Assembly: GCA_963210315.1 (NCBI GenBank)
Contig: OY723242.1
Coordinates: forward strand, 992,001 to 1,056,000
Source: Rhynchopus euleeides
Lineage: Eukaryota > Euglenozoa > Diplonemea > Diplonemida > Diplonemidae
Reading direction: 5' to 3'
DNA: 64,000 nucleotides
The position numbers and the translations under genes were made by a program. The notes under the pieces are model-generated. The model was not told the DNA's origin. It saw nothing but the letters and a program-made list of their open reading frames with translations, and made no database searches. This document shows, piece by piece, positions 45,057 to 55,021 of this stretch (its first letter is position 1; the number at the start of each line of letters is the position of its first letter).

Positions 45057-45109
45057 ACACGGTGAACTCCAGCGGAGGTTACCCTACCTCCGCTGGAGTA
45101 CACCGTGTC
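45057..45109. repeat. 53-bp inverted repeat
   Basis: ACACGGTGAACTCCAGCGG... faces ...CCGCTGGAGTACACCGTGT, about 23 bp per arm with one mismatch and a 6-nt loop. It is probably an element end or structured motif; no partner element was identified. Confidence 0.7.
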
Positions 45110-47132
45110 TCCCATGAGTCTCAACTAGCGGGAGTCTGAGCGTAAACTAGCTGGAAAATAGACTCCCGTCTCCAGTACAGACTGCAGTCTTAGACTCCCT
45201 CTTAGACATGGTGGCTGGAGTCCACCATGTGTGCACCTTCAAAACAGAAGAGACCTGCATGACGAGGGCATCACCACCCACCGGGCCACCCGCTAGGTCC
45301 ATTTTTTCTTCTCCGCTTCTCTGCCTTCTTTGGACTATTTGGGCTCTGTGCGGATCACGATGGGGTCACTTTCTATTTTTTTATGGCGTTTTTTCTGACT
45401 GTTTTACTGTCCCAAAGTCACAAAAAAACCGCCAAAAATGAGACCGACCTTTTTTTTTTCCCAGAAAACCGGGAACCGGGAAACCCTGGTTTTGAAAACC
45501 GGAAAACCAGACCTATCTTATCCCCTGACCCCCCCCCCTCCCCCCAGCTAACGAACGACATGGCCGGCCTCTGCCAGCTTTATGCCTTTTCCCATGCAGC
45601 TGTGTGTGTATGTGTGTGGCCCCGCAACAGATGGGCACATCCTTGTTATTGCACCTCCATACCTCCTCTTGCCCCCACTCCCCCCCCCCCCCCCCCCCAC
45701 CCATCCTCCAGATCTTCCAGATCCTGATCGCCCGCAGCCCCATCCACACGAAAGTGGTGGTGGGCGGGCGGTGGGTGGGGTGTGACGGACGTGCAAACAC
45801 TTAGCAGCCGGTAAAATCTCGAGTGGAGTGGAGTGAGGGTGCAGGTTTTGTCGCCTTTATCAGAACGGCTCGATTTTCTTCTTTTTTTTTGAACGAGATA
45901 TTTTATTTTTTGTTGGCCGTGAATTTTGCAGCCTGCCCCCTCCCCAGGCTGCCCCCCCCCCCCCCCCCTGCAGGCTGGACGTGGCTGTGAGTTGATGCAG
46001 TTGCGGCCCACTCAAATGCCGGCCTCCCGGCCCTTGAGATCCCATTTGGTTGGGCACTCGCCTTTGCAAATCCTTCGGTCGTTGGCTGCTGAAACAGCGG
46101 GCGTGTTTCTGTTGTTGCTTTCGTTTTTGATTAAAACCAAACCAAACATCACGAACCGCATCCGGTGTGGGGGAAGATGTCGGGAGGCAAAGTGGAGGGG
46201 CGATGCCGGACGGGCTGAAGAGCTTCACGAGGGCGAATGCCTCTAGGCCTCTTTGCCAGATCTTCCCGCAGAGAGACCGGGGTGTGCGATCGATGAAAAG
46301 GCAGTCTGGAACCGTTATTCTTTTTCCCACGGTTTTATGTACAGCCTTCCTTTCAGTGGGAAAATCCACGTGCGCCGTACGGCTTTGCACGGGGTTTGGA
46401 CCTAAAGCAGATCCCCCTTGGGATGACTTCCTTTGTTGTACTGTACTTTCAGATGTCGATTTACTTTGCTTGGGGTGTGGGGGGAAGTGAGGCGGCGCCA
46501 CTGTCCGGGTTTGCCAGCAAGGCGCTAACCTGCAAACTTACTTTTTGTTTGCCTCCGGACTTCGGCGTACAACACAACAATTCTTTGCTACTGTGCCTTG
46601 AACACGGTGGACCAGTAAGGCCTGGCCAGCGGGTCTGCTTTTAACGAACAACAGGCAGGCTGGATGTGTCGGTGGGGTTGGGTGTGTCTACGTTCCAACG
46701 GCAACCATATTCGACAAATCAAAATACAAGAACCGAAGCAAACCTATCATCCCCCGCCCCAGACCCCCAACCACCCATCTGTACCCTCTCGACCCTCGTC
46801 ATGGTCATCCTGAGGTGTGGTTTGGTTCTGTAGGTGCCCAGATCGCATTAAAACTAACGCGATAGGGATATCATCACAGTTTCTGTGTGTTCTTTGCAAT
46901 GCGCTGCAGCCCGATGAAAATATACACCAAAAAAAACCCCATGTCAAATATGTGTTAGAATCAGAAGGGTGGCTGAACACCCACACAGCAGCACCGCGCG
47001 TTGATGAGTTTTATGAAATCTGTTCCAGTCGAATAGCGACTGCCAATCGTCGCTAAGTTCCCTCCGTTACTGTCCGACATTCCAGCGAACCCATTATTGT
47101 GACTTCATCTGCTCGGTTGCTGTTAAATTGAT

Positions 47133-47444
47133 GTGTGTGCGTATATGGTGTTTCCCCACCGTAGGGTTTTGAGCAAAGGCTCCAAGCCCTGCAGGTTCCC
47201 TACCTGGACTGTCCCTGCAAGTGCCTCACAGAGTGCCTCCCCTCCTGGCCACAGGGTCCTTCGCTCAGACACGCAGGAACGGGAGGTGCTGCTGTGTGAG
47301 CTGTACACGTTCAGATTAAGTGTCGGCTCCTTGGGGTTGTCACCTTTGTCTGATGTGTGTGCCGCGGAGATAAGTTGGTGCCTCGCAAAACTGGCTGCGG
47401 AGTGGCAGTTTGGCACACACAACACAGTGTTACGGAGGGGATGA
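47133..47444 (+). CDS. Hypothetical ORF or 3'-terminal exon
   Basis: The part after about 47250 (SDTQEREVLLCELYTFRLSV ... AEISWCLAKLAAEWQFG) reads like real protein, with a helix-like pattern. It is preceded by several AG acceptor-like sites (for example CCACAG at 47250). No domain recognised and no partner exon certain; it may be chance. Confidence 0.2.
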   Translation: MCAYMVFPHRRVLSKGSKPCRFPTWTVPASASQSASPPGHRVLRSDTQEREVLLCELYTFRLSVGSLGLSPLSDVCAAEISWCLAKLAAEWQFGTHNTVLRRG

Positions 47445-48060
47445 TACCGTGAACACGCACACACACATGCACTCGGAAAGGTAAGACCCTTGCGGATGTA
47501 CAGAACATCGAACTGCCATTGCTTTTTTCCGAATCTCATTTGTATCTTACAGTATAGGCCTTGTCACACAGCGGGTCAAAGCCTGTTGACTGCGCACCAT
47601 CCATGCACATCTCTCAAATTGTGTTGCATTGGACTTGTTTGTTGTTGTTCTTGTTGTTGCTGTTGTTGCCATTCCTGTAGTTCCTTGTAGTACTCCAATA
47701 TACAACCCTATAAAAAAATGTCACCTGTTGCGTTCTGTGAAACACGAAATAACACCCTGTTGATGCACCCACAAATCACGATTCGACCAAAAAATATGGG
47801 GGGGAGGGGTCGGGATGTTTGCGACAACCCACCCGTCCCCCCCCATCAAAACATGACCCACCTCCGGATTCACCGCACCCGTGTCGGGAGACTTGCTTTA
47901 CCTTCACTCGACAATTATACCCCCCTACCCCTACCCCTTCCCTGACCCAGAACGAGGCACTGATTTTGTTTGTTGTTTTCATTTTTTTGTTCGGAATACC
48001 AGAGCGCCCGCCCCCCCCCCCCCTCCTCCTCCCTGCACGACGCGCTGGCAGAAATCTCCT

Positions 48061-48372
48061 GAACCGGTTTGAAAACAGTAACCGGTTCCTTGGGAACCGG
48101 TTGAAATCACAACGGCAAACCGGTTACTGACAAATCCGAACCGGTTGAGGACAGGTTCAGAACCGGCTGGGACCGGTTCTGAAACTGGCAAAAACCGGTT
48201 CGTGAACCGGTTTGCAGGAACCGGTTTCAGAACCGGTTCGAGAACCGGTTCACGAACCGGTTCCGGAACCGGTTCGTGAACCGGTTTCAGAACCGGTTCT
48301 CGAACCGGTTCTGGAACCGGTTCCGGAACCGGTTCACGAACCGGTTCCAGAACCGGTTCTGAAACCGGTTCC
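48061..48372. repeat. AACCGGTT palindrome array, strict 12-bp period in its second half
   Basis: The self-complementary octamer AACCGGTT recurs about 18 times. From about 48219 to 48372 it repeats every 12 bp exactly (AACCGGTT plus four variable bases). The first half is more irregular. Reading it as protein gives only Glu-Pro-Val-X repeats, which I do not take as a gene. Confidence 0.9.
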
Positions 48373-48378
48373 CCCAGT

Positions 48379-48796
48379 CCTGACCGGATTTCTATAGGGG
48401 GACCCTTTCGAATTTTTTTTCGGGGGGGTAAATTGAACGTTTTTGGCCATTTGAAGCCACTGCGACCATTCCCGGGCCTCGGAAATCAGATTCTTGCCCC
48501 TCAAATGCGGTACCGGTCCGGACGAAAATCCGGACCGGAACCGCAGGTACCGCATGCAGAAACTGGCAGAAACCGGTTCGCGAACCGGTTCTAGAACCGG
48601 TTCACGCAGTCCTGACTGGATTTCTATAGGGGGACCCTTTCGAATTTTTTTTTCCGGGGGGTAAATTGAACGTTTTTGGCCATTTGAAGCCACTGCGACC
48701 ATTCCCGGGCCTCGGAAACCAGATTCTTGCCCCTCAAATGCGGCACCGGTCCGGACGAAAATCCGGACCGGAACCGCAGGTACCGCATGCAGCCGC
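48379..48796. repeat. Tandem duplication, 232-bp offset
   Basis: CCTGACCGGATTTCTATAGG at 48379 and CCTGACTGGATTTCTATAGG at 48611 start two near-identical copies of about 185 bp. Both contain GGTAAATTGAACGTTTTTGG and CCGGTCCGGACGAAAATCCG (itself an inverted repeat). Between them lies a short AACCGGTT run (48573-48604). Confidence 0.85.
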
Positions 48797-49249
48797 CCCA
48801 GCGCCGCCCTCCCCACCCCCCTCCCCAGCCTGTCCCAGAAGAGGTCGCTTTTCCCATTGGTGCCTGCCTATGTATTGCCTCTGTTGTGCCTGCGCCTGTG
48901 CCTCCCTGCCCTGTATTTTTTTACCCTCACGGGTATCACGATACAGGGCAGTCCACCCCCTCCCCCCAAAAATCGTTCGCATCATCTTGGCGCCCATTCC
49001 TTCCACTTTCTGGATGTGTTTGGTATTTCCGAACGGAATTTTCCAGCGTCAAGACTGATACCTCGCCGTTTTAGAGTCAGTCACTTCTACCGCCGCTGCG
49101 ATTTGCGATACGGTAGTTGTGCAGAAATGCTAACATTTAATTTGCTCTGTGGAACCTGGACTGCACCTTCTGGGCTGTGAGTCTGTAGATAGTTGGACAG
49201 TTGCGGAACCCATCCTTTGTGTGCCTCCGACTTGAGGAGCTGTCGACTT

Positions 49250-50545
49250 CAGAACCAAGGTTCAGAACGAAGATGACGACCTGCTGTGAGCTGCAAACCT
49301 TCTTGACACACCTACCGTACCTGCATTACACTCGTGGTAATTCCATACCCCTGGAAACAGGAGACCACCGTCTGTTCACAGATGGTCTTGAGCGTGGTAG
49401 CCATCTTTGCTATGGAGTCACGATTAAGTCTTTGTGGTCACGTGGGCCCATGAGCAGCGGATACACTTGGAGTGGAGGGAGGGGGTGCGGTTCTGGAAAA
49501 GCGGGTCTGAATCTGGTCAAGGACGACTGAGGGCTTCAGTTCGAGTTTAATGTGGGTCCAAGGGTACACAGGAGATCACTGCTTGCATATTCAACCTGCT
49601 TGTCATCCTCTGGTTACTGTTCAACGGCTCGAACTCCTCGACTTTCCTTGGCTGACTGAAATGAAACAATACGTATGCTGCTATTGTGTTGTTCCCCTGA
49701 CAGAGGAACACAAGGGAAGGGTACTGCAGCTGTCCACGAAGTGGCTCGACGTAGCCACCTCACGCTGCCTAGAGGGTCGGTTCAGGTTGAAGCAGAGCAA
49801 TTAAGTGTTAGGGGGATGCCTTTGGTCAAGGCCTTTTCTAAAAAAAATTGACCCACGGCGCCTGTGTTGTAGCTCGGTCTACGCCAGGTTCCACACCCCG
49901 TCATCGCAAAACGTACACATACACAGAGGCAGGCCTCTGTGGTACGGGAGCATGATGGGAGGAAATTTTGCCTTTTGGTCAAAAAGGCGCCTTTTTAGAA
50001 TAAATTGACCCGCAGGGTGGCTGAGTCTTATCAGACAGGCCGACCTATGTTGATCAATGGAACCACACAACCTGTTCAACCTGCAAACCACCCGGGGTGG
50101 CGGCTGAGTCCTCACCCCTGCCGTAGCATGAGATAAGCCGACGTCGACCTCCGCTCCGGTCTCTCAACAACGGTCGTCACCAGTTGAACCGCGTCTGGGA
50201 AAGCCTGATCTTTGGATCTGGCCTCCCTGTTGTCACTGTGATTCGAAGAACTGTGGGGTTCAGAACCAAGGATGAGGAACTGCTGTGAGCTGCACACTCT
50301 CTTGACACACCTGCACGTATCTGCGTTACACTCGTGGGAAACCCGAACCCTGTATTTATACAGGAGACTTCCATCTGGGACAGTTTCTGTTCCAGATGAG
50401 CTTTGACAGTGGTAGCCATCTTTGCTATGGAGCCATCGTCATTGCTATCGTCGTCACTCGGACCCATGAGCAGCGGATACAATTGGTGTGGAAGGAGAGG
50501 GTGCGGTTCTGGATCAGTAGGTCTGAATCTGACACTGGGACTGAA
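49250..50545. repeat. Diverged direct duplication (two ~280-bp copies, ~1 kb apart)
   Basis: Copy 1 at about 49250-49530 and copy 2 at about 50255-50545 share TGCTGTGAGCTGCA, CTTGACACACCT, GTGGTAGCCATCTTTGCTAT, CCCATGAGCAGCGGATACA and GGGTGCGGTTCTGGA in the same order. Copy 2 carries a minus-strand ORF (50551 to 50177) that copy 1 does not keep open, so coding is doubtful. A second small pair lies between them: TGGTCAAGGCCTTTTCTAAA near 49832 and GGTCAAAAAGGCGCCTTTTT near 49977, each followed by ATTGACCC. Confidence 0.75.
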
Positions 50546-50582
50546 ACCCATAGGTCTGAGATGACTCAGTGCGGGTCAGGTC

Positions 50583-50816
50583 CGTATACCGGTCCACCGA
50601 CCGGTACACGGCCAACCGGTCGGGACCCACTTTGCCCGGTTCGCAAATGTCGGTTCTGGAACCGGTTCACCGGCGGAACCGGTTTACCGGTGAACCGGTT
50701 CGGCGGAACCGGTTCACCGGTGAACCGGTTCGTCCGAACCGGTTCTGGAACCGGTTCCACCGAACCGGTTCGCCGGTGAACCGGTTCCGCCGAACCGGTT
50801 CCAGAACCGGTTCAGC
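50583..50816. repeat. Second AACCGGTT palindrome array
   Basis: About 11 AACCGGTT octamers spaced 12-17 bp, mixed with GGTGAACCGG and GGCGGAACCGG variants that extend the self-complementarity (CACCGGTG). It is related to the 48.1-48.4 kb array but with longer spacers. Confidence 0.85.
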
Positions 50817-51453
50817 CCGTGCCAGCGCGTCGTGTGGTCGAGTGGTGGTGGAAGTAAATCACCCGTGTCGGGCGACTTGCTTTTCCATTAACTCTCGAGG
50901 ATCAAAAAAAACCCCCCCCCTCCACCTCCACCTGCTCCGCATCCTGCTACCGACAACGATGTTCCACATCCCGAATTCAGTTTCTTTCCCCCGGGGCTTC
51001 TTTCGATGCCTGCGCGATCGCCCCCGCCCCCTCCCCTCACTCAGCCCTGGGTCTTCACAGAGAATATCCTTCCGTTTTCCCCTCTTCTTTCTGAATTTTC
51101 CGAACACCCCCCTCCCTTTATTCTGCCGGGCACCTTATTTTTTACCACAACAGGGAACCTGTCAGTGGGGGTCTTCGCTGGTCGACAAACTTCGACAAAC
51201 TTCGTCGTTCGTCACATAATTAGGAAAACGGCTGTTTCAGGGGGTTTTTCACCGAAGACGGCAGTGTTCTGACGACGACGACAGGGGTCTTCGACAAAAA
51301 CTTCGTCAGCGAAGACCCCCCCCCAAAAATGAATTAAAAACCGGTTTTTCGGGGATTCTCGCTGTTCGTCACCTGTCGTCAAATTTCGACAAAATTCGAC
51401 AATTTTCACCTAAACCGACGGAAAATGCACCAAAATGCACCACCCACAGCCTG

Positions 51454-52145
51454 GGTCGGCCCAGGGTCTGGACACCACTCCTGGACCCGGCCCAGTACGG
51501 GCGAGATCGGCCCATAGCCGGCCCAGCACTGCCGAGATCGGCCCATAGCCGGCCCAGTACGGGCGAGATCGGCCCATAGCCGGCCCAGCACTGCCGAGAT
51601 CGGCCCATGTCCGGCCCAGTACGTGCGAGATCGGCCCATAGCCGGCCCAGCACTGCCGAGATCGGCCCATGTCCGGCCCAGCACTGCCGAGATCGGCCCA
51701 TAGCCGGCCCAGTACGGGCGAGATCGGCCCATAGCCGGCCCAGCACTGCCGAGATCGGCCCATGTCCGGCCCAGTACGTGCGAGATCGGCCCATAGCCGG
51801 CCCAGCACTGCCGAGATCGGCCCATAGCCGGCCCAGTACGGGCGAGATCGGCCCATAGCCGGCCCAGCACTGCCGAGATCGGCCCATGTCCGGCCCAGCA
51901 CTGCCGAGATCGGCCCATAGCCGGCCCAGTACGGGCGAGATCGGCCCATAGGCGGCCCAGCACTGCCGAGATCGGCCCATGTCCGGCCCAGTACGTGCGA
52001 GATCGGCCCATAGCCGGCCCAGCACTGCCGAGATCGGCCCATGTCCGGCCCAGCACTGCCGAGATCGGCCCATAGCCGGCCCAGTACGGGCGAGATCGGC
52101 CCATAGCCGGCCCAGCACTGCCGAGATCGGCCCATAGCCGGCCTA
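51454..52145. repeat. 31-bp satellite array A (about 21 units)
   Basis: Unit ATCGGCCCATAGCCGGCCCA plus GCACTGCCGAG, alternating among a few variants (GTACGGGCGAG, TGTCCGGCCCA). The first unit, near 51455-51485, is of the array-B type (GGGTCTGGACACCACTCCTGG), linking the two families. Because 31 is not a multiple of 3, all three minus frames are open; none is taken as a gene. Confidence 0.95.
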
Positions 52146-52151
52146 GTCGTA

Positions 52152-52340
52152 GGATGCTGAACGAAGACAGCCAGCAGGCGCTGCTCTTCGATGACTACTC
52201 CACAGAGACGAAGATCACGACACTCGTGGTCACAGACGTGCAGGCCTCGACCCTCTGCTTGGAGAAGTCTTTCGAGGGAATGCGGAAGGCGCTAAAAATC
52301 CACAACCATGTGATCCGGAAGTGCATTGCGGGCATGGCGG
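52152..52340 (+). pseudogene. Orphan exon of a class III adenylyl/guanylyl cyclase
   Basis: The frame reads TKITTLVVTDVQASTLCLEK then FEGMRKALKIHNHVIRKCIAG. This matches the start of class III nucleotide cyclase catalytic domains: beta strand, TD-x-x-x-ST metal-binding loop with the first metal Asp present, then the H-N-x-x-I-R helix ending at Gly where family members continue Gly-Tyr-Glu-Val-Lys. It stops at a consensus-like donor G|GTATGAGG (52340/52341) and follows an acceptor-like CGTAG|GATG (52151/52152). The remaining catalytic residues are not encoded nearby; 31-bp satellites fill both flanks. It is therefore either one exon of a gene with satellite-stuffed introns or a captured, non-functional fragment. 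Family call fairly sure; function of this copy doubtful. Confidence 0.6.
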
Positions 52341-52361
52341 GTATGAGGCAGGACATCGTCA

Positions 52362-52928
52362 GTGTCTGGACAGCACTCCTGGGCTCGGCCCAGGGACTGG
52401 ACATCACTCCCTGGCTCGGCCCAGTGTCTGGACAGCACTCCTGGGCTCGGCCCAGGGTCTGGACACCACTCCTGGGCTCGGCCCAGTGTCTGGACACCAC
52501 TCCCTGGCTCGGCCCAGGGACTGGACAGCACTCCTGAGCTCGGCCCAGTGTCTGGACAGCACTCCTGGGCTCGGCCCAGGGTCTGGACACCACTCCCTGG
52601 CTCGGCCCAGGGTCTGGACATCACTCCTGGGCTCGGCCCAGTGTCTGGACACCACTCCCTGGCTCGGCCCAGGGTCTGGACATCACTCCTGGGCTCGGCC
52701 CAGGGTCTGGACAGCACTCCTGGGCTCGGCCCAGGGACTGGACAGCACTCCTGAGCTCGGCCCAGTGCCTGGACAGCACTCCTGGGCTCGGCCCAGGGTC
52801 TGGACACCACTCCCTGGCTCGGCCCAGGGTCTGGACATCACTCCTGGGCTCGGCCCAGTGTCTGGACAGCACTCCTGGGCTCGGCCCAGTGTCTGGACAC
52901 GACTCGTCGGCTCGGCCCAGTGGGTCGA
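52362..52928. repeat. 31-bp satellite array B (about 18 units)
   Basis: Unit CTCGGCCCAGGGTCTGGACA plus CCACTCCTGGG, with variants GTGTCTGG, GGGACTGG and CAGCACTCC. It begins inside the putative intron right after the cyclase exon. An inverted unit lies just past its end (about 52926-52956). Confidence 0.95.
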
Positions 52929-53132
52929 GCCCAGGAGTGATGTCCAGACACTGTCTGGACGGGAAGCTCCCCGCAGTGAGTGGTCGGGGGCCGTGGCCAC
53001 GACCTCGGGGTGATGTCCAGCCGAGCAGAACGTGGCGCCCGGAGTACCGAGTGTTTGCTCCACTCAGAGGGGGTTCGATGCAGGACCCCTTCCCAGTCAT
53101 GATCTCCTCAGTGCCTCCATCGATCCCCTCCG

Positions 53133-53183
53133 TCAGGGATCTTGCTGTGTGTAACATTAGCACAAGACCTAAACCCGCATCGC
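53133..53183. repeat. 51-bp dispersed repeat, copy 2
   Basis: Same sequence as 6691-6741 with two differences, same orientation. It lies between satellite arrays B and C. Confidence 0.8.
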
Positions 53184-53639
53184 GTACCCATCCTTCGAAA
53201 CCGTGCGATGTGCAATGTTGTGTTCATGTAGCTAGCTCGGAGAGTGTCTTAGCGAGCCCGCAAGGCTAGCTATATTTGCACCGTCCAACCAAATCTTGCT
53301 CAGCTTCGACTTGGCGCCGAGAGAGTTACGAGCGCTGCCCATAGAATCAGGTGTGCCGGGCGTGTGTGTCTTTATCAACACACGCAGACTCCTGCATACA
53401 GTAGACGGCCTACAGGCGAGGCGGAGTGTGACCTACTGTTGGGGGTGGTGAACTGGTCTGCGACGTCATCCTGCTGGTGTGCGACGTCTCCACCTCCTGC
53501 GGCACAGGGGGCCTTGTGATCTGGAGCGCTGGGGCAGCGCGGTGCAATGTCGGAGTGCGGACGGGCCAAGTCCCCCTGCTCCTGTGCATGCAGCGCAGAT
53601 TTCTTGTTGCTGCGGTCCAGACAGCGGGCCGAGACCGGA

Positions 53640-54712
53640 TGTGATGTCGGCCCACCCTCGGGACATCACTGCCTGGCTCGGCCCACCCTCTGGACAGGAC
53701 TGCGTGGCTCGGCCCATTCTCGGGACAGCACTGCCTAGCTCGGCCCACCCTCGGGACAGCACTGTCTGGCTCGGCCCGTTCTCGGGACAGCACTGTCTGG
53801 CTCGGCCCATTCTCGGGACAGCACTGTCTGGCTCGGCCCATTCTCGGGACAGCACTGTCTGGCTCGGCCCACCCTTGGGACAGCACTGCCTGGCTCGGCC
53901 CATTCTCGGGACAGCACTGCCTAGCTCGGCCCACCCTCGGGACAGCACTGTCTGGCTCGGCCCGTTCTCGGGACAGCACTGTCTGGCTCGGCCCATTCTC
54001 GGGACAGCACTGTCTGGCTCGGCCCATTCTCGGGACAGCACTGTCTGGCTCGGCCCACCCTTGGGACAGCACTGCCTGGCTCGGCCCATTCTCGGGACAG
54101 CACTGCCTAGCTCGGCCCACCCTCGGGACAGCACTGTCTGGCTCGGCCCGTTCTCGGGACAGCACTGTCTGGCTCGGCCCATTCTCGGGACAGCACTGTC
54201 TGGCTCGGCCCATTCTCGGGACAGCACTGTCTGGCTCGGCCCACCCTTGGGACAGCACTGCCTGGCTCGGCCCATTCTCGGGACAGCACTGCCTAGCTCG
54301 GCCCACCCTCGGGACAGCACTGTCTGGCTCGGCCCGTTCTCGGGACAGCACTGTCTGGCTCGGCCCATTCTCGGGACAGCACTGTCTGGCTCGGCCCATT
54401 CTCGGGACAGCACTGTCTGGCTCGGCCCACCCTTGGGACAGCACTGCCTGGCTCGGCCCATTCTCGGGACAGCACTGCCTAGCTCGGCCCACCCTCGGGA
54501 CAGCACTGTCTGGCTCGGCCCGTTCTCGGGACAGCACTGTCTGGCTCGGCCCATTCTCGGGACAGCACTGTCTGGCTCGGCCCACCCTTGGGACAGCACT
54601 GCCTGGCTCGGCCCATTCTCGGGACATCACTGTCTGGCTCGGCCCACCCTTGGGACAGCACTGTCTGGCTCGGCCCGTTCTCGGGACAGCACTGCCTGGC
54701 TCCGCTTCGTGC
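53640..54712. repeat. 31-bp satellite array C (about 34 units) with 186-bp higher-order repeat
   Basis: Unit CTCGGCCCATTCTCGGGACA plus GCACTGTCTGG. Six variant units (CCGTTCTC, CCATTCTC, CCACCCTTGG, CTGCCTAG and so on) recur in the same order every 186 bp (6 x 31) at about 53735, 53921, 54107 and 54293. The long ORFs on both strands here are products of the repeat. Confidence 0.95.
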
Positions 54713-55021
54713 CAGCACGAGCACTAGCCGTTGCTCCTGCATTGCCCCAGGCGGCCAGCTCCCATCTTGGCTTGGCCCAGGATGACAGGTTGATCTCAAT
54801 GTTTACCCGTGACACGGGCCCCGCCGTGCCTTCTCGTCCTGTGAGGGCTGAACAATGCACAGGGACCGCTCGACATTATTTTTTGGGTCCAAATGCGTGC
54901 TCCCAGCTAGGGGCCACCCAACTCCCCGCCCTTTTTTTTGCCTCCGATTTGGCCCATTTTCGGCCCATTTTGCCCTGCACCAGCCTGCACTTTTTTGCAC
55001 CGGCTAGCGAAGACCCCCAGT

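Larger units (their letters stand above)
43804..48060. other. Long stretch without confident genes
   Basis: Downstream of the giant gene, mostly C-rich or T-rich unique sequence. It holds a GC hairpin (44396-44418), a dispersed hairpin repeat (44572-44629), an inverted repeat (45057-45109), a CAGCTAACGAACGAC motif at two places (about 44255 and 45545) and long C runs (45679-45698, 45953-45967). Short ORFs at 46817-47056 (+) and 47133-47444 (+) have somewhat protein-like composition; I do not recognise them. Confidence 0.45.
51167..55018. mobile_element. 3.85-kb TIR unit with satellite arrays and a cyclase exon
   Basis: The left end GGGGGTCTTCGCT (51167-51179) and right end AGCGAAGACCCCC (55006-55018) are perfect inverted partners. 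AGT flanks both (51164-51166 and 55019-55021), matching the 3-bp duplication of the 90-bp MITE. A further AGCGAAGACCCCC lies at 51308-51320, so a small foldback copy sits at the left edge. The interior has three 31-bp satellite arrays and a cyclase-like exon but no transposase. It could be a large element that captured host DNA, or two neighbouring MITEs whose outer ends happen to share AGT. Confidence 0.5.

Noticed and set aside
46817-47056. 79-codon plus-strand ORF as a gene
   Set aside because: The second half reads like protein, but I found no start context, partner exon or family, so it is only mentioned in the spacer entry.
48212-48397. Glu-Pro-Val-X repeat protein
   Set aside because: Pure translation of the 12-bp AACCGGTT array, with no support outside it.
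50177-50551. 124-codon minus-strand ORF in the duplicated region
   Set aside because: The sister copy at 49.25-49.53 kb does not keep the frame, so coding is unlikely.
51406-52135. Three overlapping WADLG/GYGPIS repeat proteins on the minus strand
   Set aside because: A 31-bp period cycles one sequence through all three frames. All are products of the satellite.
53216-53280. Possible structured RNA (GCTAGCTCGG ... AAGGCTAGCT)
   Set aside because: One short stem only, with no conserved tRNA, snRNA or 5S signature.
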